DNA from: Lysobacteraceae bacterium
GTDB taxonomy: Bacteria; Pseudomonadota; Gammaproteobacteria; Xanthomonadales; Xanthomonadaceae
DNA: 45,221 nucleotides
Reading direction: 5' to 3'
NCBI GenBank assembly: GCA_021299355.1
Contig: JAJTGG010000018.1
Location: forward strand, 1-45,221
Below the pieces are notes generated by a model. That model ran no database searches, was not told where the DNA came from, and was given only the letters and a program-made list of their open reading frames with translations. A program made the translations under genes and the position numbers. Positions 12,827-27,020 of the stretch are shown here, piece by piece. Position 1 is the stretch's first letter, and every line of letters begins with the position of its first letter.

Positions 12827-13447
12827 ATGAGGGAAGCGATCCGCGCGCTGCGGCGTTCCGCCCGCAGGACCCTAGCCGACCTGGAAAGCCGTTTCCTGCT
12901 GGACTGGATTTTCATTCACATCAACAAAACCGGCGGCAGCAGCATCGAGAAAGCACTCGGCCTGCCCTTCGATCACCGCAGTGCACGCGAGAAAATAGCG
13001 GCCATCGGCAGCGACGTCTGGGAACGCAAATTCAGTTTCAGTTTCGTGCGCAATCCCTGGGACAAAGTGGTATCGCACTACCATTACCGGTTGAAGACTG
13101 GACAGGCAGGGTTCCGCGAAGGAACACCGGGCTTCGATGACTGGGTCCGTCTGGCTTATGCGGAAAAACATCCGCTGTATCACGATCAGCCGCTGATGTT
13201 CGCGGTGCAGATGGATTGGATCGGCGATGCCGAGGACCGCATTCTGGTCGATTACGTCGGGCGCTTTGAAAACCTGCAGGGTGATTTCGATGAGGTCTGC
13301 CGCCGCATCGGCCGGAGCAGCGTATCATTGCCGCACCTGAAGTCTTCAACGCACGGGCACTACCGTGATTATTATTCGGCGCAGAGCCGTGACATCATCG
13401 CGCACCACTTCGCGCGCGACATCCGCCACCTGGGCTACGATTTCTGA
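12827..13447 (+). CDS. Sulfotransferase family 2 domain protein
   Basis: Predicted PAPS-dependent sulfotransferase, resembling the family that modifies carbohydrates. The 206-residue product has the 5'-phosphosulfate loop WIFIHINKTGGSSIEKALG near residue 27, the 3'-phosphate motif FSFVRNPWDKVVSHYHYR at about 65-82, then DYVGRFENLQGDFDEVC and the C-terminal LPHLKSSTHGHYRDYYS and GYDF. The ATG at 12827 is preferred over one 19 codons upstream, because GGAGA lies nine bases before it and the upstream stretch lies inside yhhQ. It is the last gene of this plus-strand run and ends two bases from nlpD (convergent). The acceptor is unknown; LPS or an extracellular glycan is plausible. Confidence 0.9.
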   Translation: MREAIRALRRSARRTLADLESRFLLDWIFIHINKTGGSSIEKALGLPFDHRSAREKIAAIGSDVWERKFSFSFVRNPWDKVVSHYHYRLKTGQAGFREGTPGFDDWVRLAYAEKHPLYHDQPLMFAVQMDWIGDAEDRILVDYVGRFENLQGDFDEVCRRIGRSSVSLPHLKSSTHGHYRDYYSAQSRDIIAHHFARDIRHLGYDF

Positions 13448-13449
13448 AT

Positions 13450-14238
13450 TCAGGGTTTGGGCAGATACAGCAGCGGGTCGACTGGTTTGCCGTTGCGGCG
13501 GATCTCGAAATGCAGCATGGCCCTGACCGAACCGGTCTGGCCCATTTCGGCGATATGCTGGCCGGCTTTAACCCTGACACCTTCGGCGACCAGACGCTTA
13601 CTGTTATGCGCGTAGGCAGAGATCCACTCGTTGCTGTGTTTGATGATCAGCAGTTCGCCGTACCCGATTAGGCCCGCACCGGAATAGACCACGGTGCCAT
13701 CGGCAGCGGCGACGATGTCATGGCCATTGCTGCCGGCGATATTGATGCCTTGATTGGTTTTATCACCGGCGATGTATCGGCCGATGATTTCACCTTTGGC
13801 CGGCCATTGCCAGACGATGTTGGACAGCACGGGCGTAGCCGGTTTGACCGGCACCGGCTCACCGACCGGAACGGTCTTGCTCAACACCGTTTTCTGGTTC
13901 GGCAGTGCGGGAACCGTTTGGGGTGCTTTCGCCGCCGTCATGGCTGAAGGTGGAGTCAGACGCAGTTTCTGACCGACCTGAATAGTATAGGGTTCTTCGA
14001 TGCCGTTCCAGGCCGCGACATCCCGGTAGTTCAGACCGGCGCGGAAGGCAATGCCAAAGACCGTATCGCCGGCCTGCACGGTGACGCTGCCGGCTTCATC
14101 CGTTTTGGGAGCCGATTGAACCGGTTTTTGGGCCGGTTTAACGGACGACCGCTGTCGGTTCTGCGTGGTTTGATAACCGGATTGGCAAGCGGCGAGCACG
14201 AGGATGAACAGTCCGGCAAGCAGGCGTCGGTCAATCAT
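13450..14238 (-). CDS. nlpD: Murein hydrolase activator NlpD (LysM + degenerate M23)
   Basis: Outer-membrane lipoprotein that activates the cell-division amidase AmiC. The lipobox LAAC places the lipidated Cys at residue 18. A LysM domain follows at about 52-100 (VQAGDTVFGIAFRAGLNYRD, IQVGQKLRLT), then a Pro/Thr-rich linker and an M23/LytM domain (about 150-262). The catalytic residues are degraded: the usual HxGxD is NQGIN, and the HxH near the end reads MLH. This indicates an activator rather than a peptidase. It is the last gene of surE-pcm-yqaA-nlpD, three bases after yqaA, with GGAG seven bases before its ATG. The surE-pcm-nlpD linkage is widespread and usually precedes rpoS, which is not seen here. 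Confidence 0.93.
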   Translation of the reverse strand: MIDRRLLAGLFILVLAACQSGYQTTQNRQRSSVKPAQKPVQSAPKTDEAGSVTVQAGDTVFGIAFRAGLNYRDVAAWNGIEEPYTIQVGQKLRLTPPSAMTAAKAPQTVPALPNQKTVLSKTVPVGEPVPVKPATPVLSNIVWQWPAKGEIIGRYIAGDKTNQGINIAGSNGHDIVAAADGTVVYSGAGLIGYGELLIIKHSNEWISAYAHNSKRLVAEGVRVKAGQHIAEMGQTGSVRAMLHFEIRRNGKPVDPLLYLPKP

Positions 14239-14241
14239 CGT

Positions 14242-14847
14242 TCATCTCCACACCAAGTAGACAAGGACGCCCACGACGACCAAGGCCACGACCACCCAGC
14301 CCAGACGTTCGATATTGCGGCGTAGCGCGGATTCGGCGCGTTCGCCGCCCCAACGAATCGCTGCAGCCAGAAGGTACAGACGCTTGCCGCGACCGACTGC
14401 CATGCAGGCGAGGTAAGGACCGATCGGAATGCCGACGATGCCGGACGCCCAGGCCACCACCTTCATGGGGATCACCGGTTGCAAGGCCGCTACCACCAGC
14501 ACACCCAGCAAGGTCAGCCAGTGCTCATTCATCTGCACCCGCAGCGTCTGCACCCAGCCATCGATTCCGACACGCATGCCCTCACTCAGCAACGGGCTGA
14601 AAACCTCATAGGCGTAATGCCCCAAGGCATAACCGAGCAGGGATCCGAGCAGGCCGCTGAGCAGACTGATAGTGGCATAACGATAAGCCTGCTTCGGCTT
14701 TGCCAGAGACATCGGCGCCATCATCACTTCCGGCATCACCGGAAAGAAAATCGCTTCGATGAAGCTCAGGAAGCCGAGATACCAGGGTGCTTTCGGATGG
14801 GCTGCCCAGAGAATAGCGCGTTCGTACAGGCCTTTGAACAGTGCCAT
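14242..14847 (-). CDS. yqaA: YqaA family membrane protein (VTT/DedA-like)
   Basis: Inner-membrane protein of the SNARE-associated/VTT family; the family is linked to lipid scrambling, but YqaA itself has no firm function. The 201-residue product shows several hydrophobic segments (FLSFIEAIFFPVMPEVMMAPMS, the Gly/Leu-rich SLLSGLLGSLLGYALGHYAY, LLGVLVVAALQPVIPMKVVAWASGIVG, and a C-terminal WVVVALVVVGVLVYLVW). The re-entrant-loop prolines in FFPVMPEV and PVIPMK are family-typical. Its ATG shares a base with the pcm stop, so the two are translationally coupled. Confidence 0.9.
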   Translation of the reverse strand: MALFKGLYERAILWAAHPKAPWYLGFLSFIEAIFFPVMPEVMMAPMSLAKPKQAYRYATISLLSGLLGSLLGYALGHYAYEVFSPLLSEGMRVGIDGWVQTLRVQMNEHWLTLLGVLVVAALQPVIPMKVVAWASGIVGIPIGPYLACMAVGRGKRLYLLAAAIRWGGERAESALRRNIERLGWVVVALVVVGVLVYLVWR

Positions 14848-15527
14848 CAGAGCACCCCCGGAAGCAGCGGTACGAAACTGACCGGACCCAGGTCCTGCTC
14901 GCTGACCGCACCGTCGGCTTTAATCACACGCAGTAGTTTCTGTTTTCCGGCATCGGTGCCGACCGGTGATACCAGGACGCCGGGATCGCCGAGCTGCGCC
15001 AACAGCGGCGTGACCAATGCCGGTGCGGCGCAGGTCAGCAGGATGGCATCGAAAGGACCGTTCTCGGGCCAACCCAAATTGCCGTCATCATGCTTGGAGC
15101 GGATCTGTTCGTGGAATTTCAGGCTGCGGAAGCGTGGGCGCGCGCTGCGCAACAGCTCGTCAATGCGCTCGACCGTATAGACCTGAAGCCCGAGCGCGGC
15201 CAGTACCGCGGTCTGGTAGCCTGAACCGGTACCGATTTCCAGCACCTTGGCCGGCATCCCGGTTTCAATCAGTGCCTCGGTCATCCGCGCCACGACCCAG
15301 GGCTGGGAAATGGTCTGTCCGTTGCCGATAGGCAGCGCCGTGTCTTCATAGGCACGGGATGCCAGGCCTTCATCGATGAATACATGCCGCGGAAGCGCGC
15401 GCATGACATTCAACACGCGTTCGTCGCGGATTCCCTGTTCACGCAGACGCTCGACCAGCCGGTCGCGGGCCCTTTGGGACGTCATGCCCAGACCCTTGCT
15501 TTCGGAGCGGAGTTCGATTCGGTTCAT
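14847..15527 (-). CDS. pcm: Protein-L-isoaspartate O-methyltransferase Pcm
   Basis: Repairs isoaspartyl residues in damaged proteins by SAM-dependent methylation. The 226-residue product has [31 protein letters not shown] (residues about 45-75), the SAM motif [18 protein letters not shown] (about 96-113), [11 protein letters not shown] and [11 protein letters not shown]. The start is ATG 15527, which overlaps the surE stop (ATGA). The frame is open further upstream inside surE, but that part is not homologous. The SAM-binding and catalytic Ser/Thr positions (NGQTIS) appear intact. Confidence 0.97.
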   Translation of the reverse strand: MNRIELRSESKGLGMTSQRARDRLVERLREQGIRDERVLNVMRALPRHVFIDEGLASRAYEDTALPIGNGQTISQPWVVARMTEALIETGMPAKVLEIGTGSGYQTAVLAALGLQVYTVERIDELLRSARPRFRSLKFHEQIRSKHDDGNLGWPENGPFDAILLTCAAPALVTPLLAQLGDPGVLVSPVGTDAGKQKLLRVIKADGAVSEQDLGPVSFVPLLPGVL

Positions 15528-16297
15528 GCCGGCAGCGCTTTCGACAGGTCCTGCGCCCAGCCGGAAACTTTCTCCAGCGCCTGATAACGGGTCAGATCGA
15601 CATGGATCGGAGTGATGGATACGAAGCCGGTTTTGACCGCATGGAAATCGGTGCCCGGGCCGCCATCCTGCTCGGGGCCGGCCGGGCCAATCCACCACAT
15701 CGGGCGCCCGCGCGGATCGATCTGCTGAACGCAGGGTTCAGCACGATGGCGATGACCCAGACGGGTCACCTCGAAGCCTTTGATTTCTGCCCAGGGCAGA
15801 TCGGGAATATTGACATTCAAAATCGTATCGGCCGGCAGGGGGTCGCTGAGCAGACGTTCGATCAACAACTGAGCGACACGCACGCTGCTGGCGTAATGCC
15901 GGGGCTTGTGGTCGGGGCTGGCACAGCTGAGCGCAATGGCCGGCAAGCCGAGGCAGCGGCCTTCCATGGCGGCAGCCACGGTTCCGGAGTAGATCACGTC
16001 ATCGCCGAGGTTCGCCGTATTGTTGATGCCCGACAGTACGATATCCGGATCTTCCGGCAGCAGACCGGCCAAGGCCAGATGCACGCAGTCAGTGGGAGTG
16101 CCGGTGACGCTGATGCGGTTTTCGGCCAGATGCCGAGCGCGGATGGGCGAGCCTAGCGTCAGTGAATTGGAGGCGCCGGAGCGGTCACGGTCGGGGGCGA
16201 CGATGAAAAGCTGGTGTCCGGCGGCGGCCAGGCCTTCGGCCAGCGCGTTGATGCCCGGGGCTTCGATGCCGTCGTCGTTGCTGATGAGGATACGCAT
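15524..16297 (-). CDS. surE: 5'/3'-nucleotidase SurE
   Basis: Metal-dependent nucleotidase, survival protein E, active on nucleoside 5'- and 3'-monophosphates. The 257-residue product has the N-terminal metal-binding [32 protein letters not shown]-like ([15 protein letters not shown]), [11 protein letters not shown] and [26 protein letters not shown]. The start is ATG 16297; an in-frame extension upstream is not homologous. It heads the surE-pcm-yqaA-nlpD group. A -10-like TATCAT ends six bases before the ATG. Confidence 0.97.
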   Translation of the reverse strand: MRILISNDDGIEAPGINALAEGLAAAGHQLFIVAPDRDRSGASNSLTLGSPIRARHLAENRISVTGTPTDCVHLALAGLLPEDPDIVLSGINNTANLGDDVIYSGTVAAAMEGRCLGLPAIALSCASPDHKPRHYASSVRVAQLLIERLLSDPLPADTILNVNIPDLPWAEIKGFEVTRLGHRHRAEPCVQQIDPRGRPMWWIGPAGPEQDGGPGTDFHAVKTGFVSITPIHVDLTRYQALEKVSGWAQDLSKALPA

Positions 16298-16303
16298 GCA
16301 AAT

Positions 16304-16309
16304 ATGATA
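16304..16309 (-). promoter_or_regulatory. -10-like TATCAT exactly six bases before the surE ATG
   Basis: On the minus strand TATCAT is followed by ATTTGC and ATG, leaving no room for a Shine-Dalgarno if transcription starts at the usual distance. No clear -35 box. It is a leaderless-mRNA candidate. The surE-smr intergenic region (16298-16434) also contains a pyrimidine-rich stretch and no gene. Confidence 0.4.
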
Positions 16310-16422
16310 CCCGTATTCACTCCGGAAACGGGATAAACACGCCGAAAGCCTGCTCCCTTTCAAGCTCCTCCCTTTTTTTACCGCTGCCCGCAATAGGCCG
16401 GCGCGGGGCAACAGGGCTTTGC

Positions 16423-16428
16423 TATGAT
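16423..16428 (+). promoter_or_regulatory. Extended -10 (TGC-TATGAT) six bases before the smr ATG
   Basis: TGCTATGAT is a good extended -10 element, which can work without a -35 box; none is visible. Six bases (TGCAGG) separate it from ATG 16435, so the transcript would start at or next to the start codon. Confidence 0.5.
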
Positions 16429-16434
16429 TGCAGG

Positions 16435-16974
16435 ATGAGTAAAAAACCGCCGCCGTCAATTGCTCCCGAGGACAGCGAACTGTTCCGCGAGGCCATCGGC
16501 CCGGTCATCGTGCACCAGCATACTGAAAGCCGCCTGCAGAAAGCCAAACCGAAACCGCTCGCTCGCATGTTCGAACGCGACGAACACGAGGCCCTGCTTC
16601 AATCACGGCGCATGAATGATGCCGAGGCCCTGCTGTTAGGCAGCGAACCCCTGCTCTTCCAAGGACCAAAAGTCGATGGCCGGCTGATGCGCAAGCTCAA
16701 ATCCGGCGGTATCCGGATCGATGGCGAATTCGATCTGCACGGAATGACGGCGATGGATGCCGAGCGCTGGCTGAAGCAATTCCTCAGCGAGGCCTATAAA
16801 GAGGGTTTACACTGTATCCGGATCATCCACGGCAAAGGTTCGCGTTCGGAAGCCGGGCCGGTACTGATGAATGTCGTCGACAAGGTCTTGCGCCATCAAG
16901 GACGCGTGCTTGCCTTCTGCACCGCGCCCCAGAATCAGGGCGGCGGCGGCGCCGCTTTGGTGCTGATTGAATGA
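16435..16974 (+). CDS. Smr domain protein (SmrA/YdaL-like)
   Basis: Small MutS-related domain protein; related proteins are endonucleases acting on DNA or on mRNA in stalled ribosomes. The 179-residue product has a polar N-terminal half and an Smr domain from about residue 97: [19 protein letters not shown] (with the LDLHG-type motif), [18 protein letters not shown] (the HGKG motif) and a C-terminal [19 protein letters not shown]. Both signature motifs are intact. It stands alone on the plus strand, divergent from surE and 23 bases upstream of the VIT transporter start. Confidence 0.92.
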   Translation: MSKKPPPSIAPEDSELFREAIGPVIVHQHTESRLQKAKPKPLARMFERDEHEALLQSRRMNDAEALLLGSEPLLFQGPKVDGRLMRKLKSGGIRIDGEFDLHGMTAMDAERWLKQFLSEAYKEGLHCIRIIHGKGSRSEAGPVLMNVVDKVLRHQGRVLAFCTAPQNQGGGGAALVLIE

Positions 16975-16997
16975 CCCTGATCACAAGGAATCCTGCC

Positions 16998-17696
16998 ATG
17001 CCCCATCGCCATACCGAACGTCATAAAACCGAACATATCGGCTGGTTGCGCGCCGCCGTCCTGGGCGCCAATGACGGCATTGTCTCCACGGCCAGCCTGA
17101 TTATCGGCGTTGCCGCAGCCAATGGCGGGAAGGAAGCTGTGCTGGTGGCCGGTGTGGCCGGCTTGGTTGCCGGCGCGATGTCCATGGCGGCCGGTGAATA
17201 CGTCTCGGTGCACTCGCAGGCCGATATCGAAAAAGCCGATATCGCCAAGGAAACGCGCGAGCTGGAAACCGACCCCGATGGCGAGTTGAAAGAACTCACG
17301 GCCATTTACGTGCATCGCGGCCTGACGCCTGATCTGGCCAAGCAGGTTGCCCTGCAATTGACTGCACATGATGCATTGGGTGCACATGCCCGCGACGAGC
17401 TCGGCATTTCCGCGAATTTCAGTGCCCGTCCGGTGCAGGCAGCCTTGTCATCGGCGGCCAGTTTCGCTGCCGGTGCCGTCCTGCCATTGGCAGTGGCATG
17501 GCTGATGCCTGCAGCAGGCATGATGTGGGCCGTGGCACTCAGTACATTGCTCTCCCTCGGCGCACTGGGTGCACTGGCTGCCCGTACCGGCGGTGCTCCC
17601 GTGCTGAAAGCTGCGGTGCGTGTACTGTTCTGGGGCGCTCTGGCAATGGCCGCCACCTGGGGCATCGGCAGCCTGTTCGGGGTCAGAACCGCTTAA
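16998..17696 (+). CDS. VIT1/CCC1 family Fe2+/Mn2+ transporter
   Basis: Predicted divalent metal transporter of the vacuolar-iron-transporter family in the inner membrane, probably removing excess Fe or Mn. The 232-residue product begins with a His-rich MPHRHTERHKTEH and has WLRAAVLGANDGIVSTASLIIG (first membrane segment), GAMSMAAGEYVSVHSQADIEKADI, the acidic cytoplasmic helix TRELETDPDGELKELTAIYVHRGL typical of the metal-binding domain, and three C-terminal hydrophobic segments. The ATG at 16998 is preferred over one nine codons upstream because AAGGA lies eight bases before it. Its stop overlaps the truD stop (convergent). Confidence 0.93.
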   Translation: MPHRHTERHKTEHIGWLRAAVLGANDGIVSTASLIIGVAAANGGKEAVLVAGVAGLVAGAMSMAAGEYVSVHSQADIEKADIAKETRELETDPDGELKELTAIYVHRGLTPDLAKQVALQLTAHDALGAHARDELGISANFSARPVQAALSSAASFAAGAVLPLAVAWLMPAAGMMWAVALSTLLSLGALGALAARTGGAPVLKAAVRVLFWGALAMAATWGIGSLFGVRTA

Positions 17697-18700
17697 TCGA
17701 ACTGGCCGAGCTCGGCCAAAACCGATGTGGCATAGGCGCCGGGCGGTAACTCGAAGCGCAGCTCCAAGCTTTTCTCATCAACGAATTGCCACGACAGATC
17801 TTTCGGAAGCAATCGCAATGCCCGCCGCTCCTGCCGCAGATCGGCCTTCTCCAGCCCTTGGCATAAGGCCGGTTGCAAAACCGGCAGCTGGGATTCCAGT
17901 TCAAGAACGGCCGAACTGCTGCGGAGCTCACCCGCGCCCCATAACGGTCCGGTCGGATGGATATCCAATGCCGCGCAGCGCGCGGCAATCTCGTCACTCA
18001 TCGGCTCGGGACCGAAGATGCTTTTGGTGCCTTCCAGCATCCAGACTTCGCCGTCCAGCGCGGTATTCCAGCTGCCCTGTTCGACCCGCATCGCCAGCAC
18101 CTGGTTGAACAGATAGGATCGGGCCGCCGAGAGGTAGATCGAGCGCTTGGCACGGTCAACACGCCGGCCTTCGAACATACCCAAGGCTTTGCCGACATTG
18201 GCCTGCTCGGCACCGAAACGCTGTTCGCCGAAGTAATTGGGGACACCCTGCCGGACCAGAATCTGCAATCCGGACGTCAACGTTTCGCTATCACCCTGCA
18301 GTTCTCGCAAAACCAAGGTGAAACGGTTGCCGGCCAAAGCACCGCGCGCCAGTTTCCGGTTATGCCAATTCGCTTCCAGAACCTGACACTCATCATCGTT
18401 AAGCAAGGCCACATCCGGTGCTGTTTTCTTGGGAAGGCGGACTGAAAAACGTTGAGTGGTCACGGCATGACGATCTTTCATACCAGCGTAGGATACATCG
18501 CAGAGCTCGATGCCGGCCCAACGCGCGATACGCTCGGCGCAGAATACGGTATTCATGCCACGCTTGCGGACCGTCAGCAGAAGATGTTCACCCTCGCCCG
18601 TGGCTTCAAAACTCGGCAACTCTTCAACCACGAAGTCTTCGGGACTGCAGCGGATGCGCCCGCTGATCGGGGCACTGACCAGTGCCCGTGGAAGAATCAC
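17693..18700 (-). CDS. truD: tRNA pseudouridine(13) synthase TruD
   Basis: Isomerises U13 in tRNA-Glu. The product has 335 residues from GTG 18700, chosen because it forms a GTGA overlap with the ispF stop, has GGAA upstream, and places the protein at normal family length; the frame continues upstream inside ispF without homology. Landmarks are [21 protein letters not shown], the catalytic Asp in [14 protein letters not shown] (about residue 76), NYFGEQRFG, and the TRUD insertion domain followed by LWGAGELRS. It is the last gene of the pyrG-truD run. Confidence 0.96.
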   Translation of the reverse strand: MILPRALVSAPISGRIRCSPEDFVVEELPSFEATGEGEHLLLTVRKRGMNTVFCAERIARWAGIELCDVSYAGMKDRHAVTTQRFSVRLPKKTAPDVALLNDDECQVLEANWHNRKLARGALAGNRFTLVLRELQGDSETLTSGLQILVRQGVPNYFGEQRFGAEQANVGKALGMFEGRRVDRAKRSIYLSAARSYLFNQVLAMRVEQGSWNTALDGEVWMLEGTKSIFGPEPMSDEIAARCAALDIHPTGPLWGAGELRSSSAVLELESQLPVLQPALCQGLEKADLRQERRALRLLPKDLSWQFVDEKSLELRFELPPGAYATSVLAELGQFD

Positions 18701-19173
18701 CGGGATTCCAACAGAACAACGGCCTGCGCGGCAATACCCTCGCCGCGTCCGGTAAAGCCAAGCGTTTCGGTTGTTGTCGCTTTCACCGAAATGCGTGCAA
18801 TATCGCACTGCATGACTTCCGCCAAACGCGCCCGCATGGCGGCCACATGGGGGTTGATCTTCGGAAATTCGCAGATGAGGGTGGCATCGAGATTGGCAAG
18901 CGCGAAACCGCGGTCACGCACTATCGTCATGCACTGCGCCAGCAGCAGGGTACTGTCGGCATCCTTCCAACGTGGATTGGAGGGCGGAAAATGTACGCCG
19001 ATATCACCGAGTGCCAGCGCGCCGAGCAGCGCATCGCACAGGGCATGAATCAATACATCGCCATCGGAATGCGCCAACAACCCGCGGGTATGGGCAATTC
19101 GCACGCCGCCGAGCACCACATGGTCGCCATCGCCGAAAGCATGCACGTCAAAACCCGAGCCGATCCGCATCAT
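18697..19173 (-). CDS. ispF: 2-C-methyl-D-erythritol 2,4-cyclodiphosphate synthase IspF
   Basis: Cyclises CDP-methylerythritol phosphate in the non-mevalonate isoprenoid pathway. The 158-residue product has the metal-binding [10 protein letters not shown] (Asp and His), the second metal His in [31 protein letters not shown], and the C-terminal [20 protein letters not shown]. It begins MMR; either Met is possible. It overlaps ispD upstream by four bases and truD downstream by four, so the three are translationally coupled. Confidence 0.98.
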   Translation of the reverse strand: MMRIGSGFDVHAFGDGDHVVLGGVRIAHTRGLLAHSDGDVLIHALCDALLGALALGDIGVHFPPSNPRWKDADSTLLLAQCMTIVRDRGFALANLDATLICEFPKINPHVAAMRARLAEVMQCDIARISVKATTTETLGFTGRGEGIAAQAVVLLESR

Positions 19174-19862
19174 GGTGCATTCCTCGCTGTCAGTATGGCT
19201 TCGGCCAATGCGAAATCTTCCGGTCCGGTGACTTTGATGTTGTCATCGGCGCCGGGCACCAGCAGCGGCGACAGACCCAGACGTTCCATGGCACTGCTTT
19301 CGTCAGTGATGTCGGCATTTTCCTGATGGGCGTGTTGCAGGGCGCGTTTCAGGCTGCGCGCGGGAAACAGTTGTGGCGTGTAGGCACGCCAGAGTGCACT
19401 GCGGTCGAGCGTGCCCTCGACCTGATCATCGGCATCGCCACGCTTGACCGTATCTTTCATGCGTCCGGCCAGCAGGCCGCCGACCGGATGTACGCAGGCT
19501 GCTTCGATCAGTCGGTTCAGATCCTCAAGGCGCAGGCAGGGACGTGCGGCGTCATGGACCAGCGCCCAGCTGTCATTGCTCAGATCGTCGGACAAAGCCG
19601 CGATGCCGGCCAATACACTGTCACTTCGGCGCATGCCGCCGGTGCAGGTGCGCAGTGGTTTGTTGCGCCACATTTTGATCCCCTGCCAACGCGCATCGTC
19701 GGGAGCCAGGGCGAGCATGAACCCGTCGATATCCGGATGCTGCGCCAGCACATCCAGCACATGTTCAATCATCGGCTTGCCCAGCAACGGCCGGTACTGT
19801 TTGGGAATGTCGGAGCCCGAGCGGGAACCGCTACCGGCTGCCGGAATGATGGCCCAGATCAT
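19170..19862 (-). CDS. ispD: 2-C-methyl-D-erythritol 4-phosphate cytidylyltransferase IspD
   Basis: Attaches CMP to methylerythritol phosphate, the step before IspE. The 230-residue product has the nucleotidyltransferase loop [18 protein letters not shown] (about residues 6-23), [24 protein letters not shown], and [19 protein letters not shown] near the C terminus. Its CTP comes from PyrG, encoded in the same gene run. It overlaps ftsB and ispF by four bases each. Confidence 0.97.
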   Translation of the reverse strand: MIWAIIPAAGSGSRSGSDIPKQYRPLLGKPMIEHVLDVLAQHPDIDGFMLALAPDDARWQGIKMWRNKPLRTCTGGMRRSDSVLAGIAALSDDLSNDSWALVHDAARPCLRLEDLNRLIEAACVHPVGGLLAGRMKDTVKRGDADDQVEGTLDRSALWRAYTPQLFPARSLKRALQHAHQENADITDESSAMERLGLSPLLVPGADDNIKVTGPEDFALAEAILTARNAP

Positions 19863-20194
19863 GGCTTTGGCGCATCCGGCGGCGGGGGTGCATCCAGTTT
19901 CTTCTCGGGATCGACCACGCGGTAAAAGGTTTCACCGGATTTGATCATGCCCATCTCGTTGCGCGCTCGCTCTTCGACCGCGTCCACACCGGACTTGAGG
20001 TCTTTCACTTCGGCGGCCAGCGCCTTGTTGCGACGCAGCAATTCGCGGTTTTCGGCCTGCTGCGCCTGCACCTGGGCGCGCAGTTGTTCCACTTGACGCC
20101 AATTGCCCTGCCCGAACCAGAATTTGTACTGCAGCAGCACCAGTGCAAGCACCAGCACGACATACGTCCAGATATTCCGGGTCAGTGCGTCCAC
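19859..20194 (-). CDS. ftsB: Cell division protein FtsB
   Basis: Bitopic divisome protein forming the FtsQLB complex that licenses septal peptidoglycan synthesis. The 111-residue product has one membrane segment (YVVLVLALVLLQYKFWFG, about 11-28) followed by a heptad-rich coiled coil (QVEQLRAQVQAQQAENREL, then RRNKALAAEVKDLKSG, about 34-70) and the conserved VEERARNEMGMIKSGETFY. A Pro-rich C-terminal tail (PPPPDAPKP) extends beyond shorter homologues. Located one base after eno, the standard eno-ftsB-ispD arrangement. Confidence 0.96.
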   Translation of the reverse strand: MDALTRNIWTYVVLVLALVLLQYKFWFGQGNWRQVEQLRAQVQAQQAENRELLRRNKALAAEVKDLKSGVDAVEERARNEMGMIKSGETFYRVVDPEKKLDAPPPPDAPKP

Positions 20195-20195
20195 G

Positions 20196-22345
<2,150 letters not shown>

Positions 22346-22356
22346 GAGCAGTGTCC

Positions 22357-26007
<3,651 letters not shown>

Positions 26008-26013
<6 letters not shown>

Positions 26014-26187
26014 TTCAGCTAGACAGGCGTTCGATCCAGTCAACAAAATGGCTAAGTTCGGCATGATGCGCCCCTTTACGGCCAGATATACCAGATACAG
26101 GAAAATCACATAGGTCGCCAGCGAGCCCAGGTGTTGGCCGATGCCGGCGAAGTGCATATGCCGCGGTTTCGGATCGGAATTCGTCAT
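26008..26187 (-). CDS. Small predicted membrane protein, 59 residues
   Basis: I do not recognise this ORF. It begins MTNSDPKPRHMHFAGIGQH, continues with a hydrophobic segment at about 21-38 (GSLATYVIFLYLVYLAVKG), and ends with a short polar tail. A strong Shine-Dalgarno (AGGGAG) lies eight bases before the ATG, the main reason for calling it real. It follows the hutG-like gene by 47 bases on the same strand, so it may be the last gene of that operon, and its end overlaps the parE stop. The last 19 codons look unstructured and may result from a truncation. Confidence 0.55.
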
Positions 26188-26234
26188 TTCACACTCCCTG
26201 GCGCTGAGTGACGCCCCACCCTAACGCGAATCCC

Positions 26235-27020
26235 TCAGGTCGGCAAGTCCAGAGCCGCGCGCATCATTCGGGTAATCAGGCCTTGGACCGGCACCGCCTT
26301 GACGGTATCGAATGTCGTCATCGTTTCATCAAGATAGGCACTCTGCGCGAGCTCTAGCTGGAAAGCATGAAAGCCGGACTCTGGGGCCGCGTAATGACGG
26401 GTGATGTAACCGCCTTTGAAGCGGCCGTTGCTGACCCAGCTGTAATCGCTCTGCGCCGCCAGCACGGCTTCTACCGCCCGCAACCCGGCGTCGGGAAAAC
26501 TACGGCCTTCAACGGTACCGAGATTGAAATCCGGCAACCGGCCTTCGAACAGAAATGGCAACTCCGGCCGGATGGAATGCCCTTCCCACAGCAGCGCACG
26601 CCCGTGCTGCTGTTTGAGCCGGTGCAATTCCGCCTGCAGCGCCGTGTGATACGGCAGCCAATACTGCGCAGTGCGCTGCACTATGGCTTCGGCATCAGGT
26701 GATTTTCCGTCCCGGTAAATCGAGCGGCCCGAAAACGCCACGGTCGGGCACAGCCCGGTGGTGTTTTGCCCGGGATACAAGGAGGTATCATCCGGCGGTC
26801 GATTCAGATCGATGACGTAACGCGAATAGTGCGGCTTCAAAACGGAAGCTCCCATCGCCAGCGCGAATTCATAGAGTTGATCGACATGCCAGTCGGTATC
26901 TGGAGCGGACTGCGCCTCATCCACCAACAGCGTGCGGATATCCTCGGGAATATCGGTACCGTTATGCGGCAGACTCACCAACAATGGCAAGATCCCGCGA
27001 TGCAATTCGAAGGTGTGCAT
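26235..27020 (-). CDS. hutG: N-formylglutamate deformylase-like amidohydrolase (HutG family)
   Basis: Predicted zinc hydrolase releasing formate from N-formylglutamate, the last step of the five-step histidine degradation route. The 261-residue product has LLVSLPHNGTDIP near residue 14, DTDWHVDQLYEFA, SRYVIDLNRPPDDTSLYPGQN, LLWEGHSIRPELPFLFEGRLPDFNLGT and SNGRFKGGYITRHY, which together match the family metal and substrate residues. Its ATG shares one base with the stop of the broken dadA-like gene, so the two were co-transcribed. A hutU gene lies at the right edge, 18 kb away; no hutH or hutI is in the window. An alternative role as a general N-formyl amino acid deformylase is possible. Confidence 0.88.
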   Translation of the reverse strand: MHTFELHRGILPLLVSLPHNGTDIPEDIRTLLVDEAQSAPDTDWHVDQLYEFALAMGASVLKPHYSRYVIDLNRPPDDTSLYPGQNTTGLCPTVAFSGRSIYRDGKSPDAEAIVQRTAQYWLPYHTALQAELHRLKQQHGRALLWEGHSIRPELPFLFEGRLPDFNLGTVEGRSFPDAGLRAVEAVLAAQSDYSWVSNGRFKGGYITRHYAAPESGFHAFQLELAQSAYLDETMTTFDTVKAVPVQGLITRMMRAALDLPT

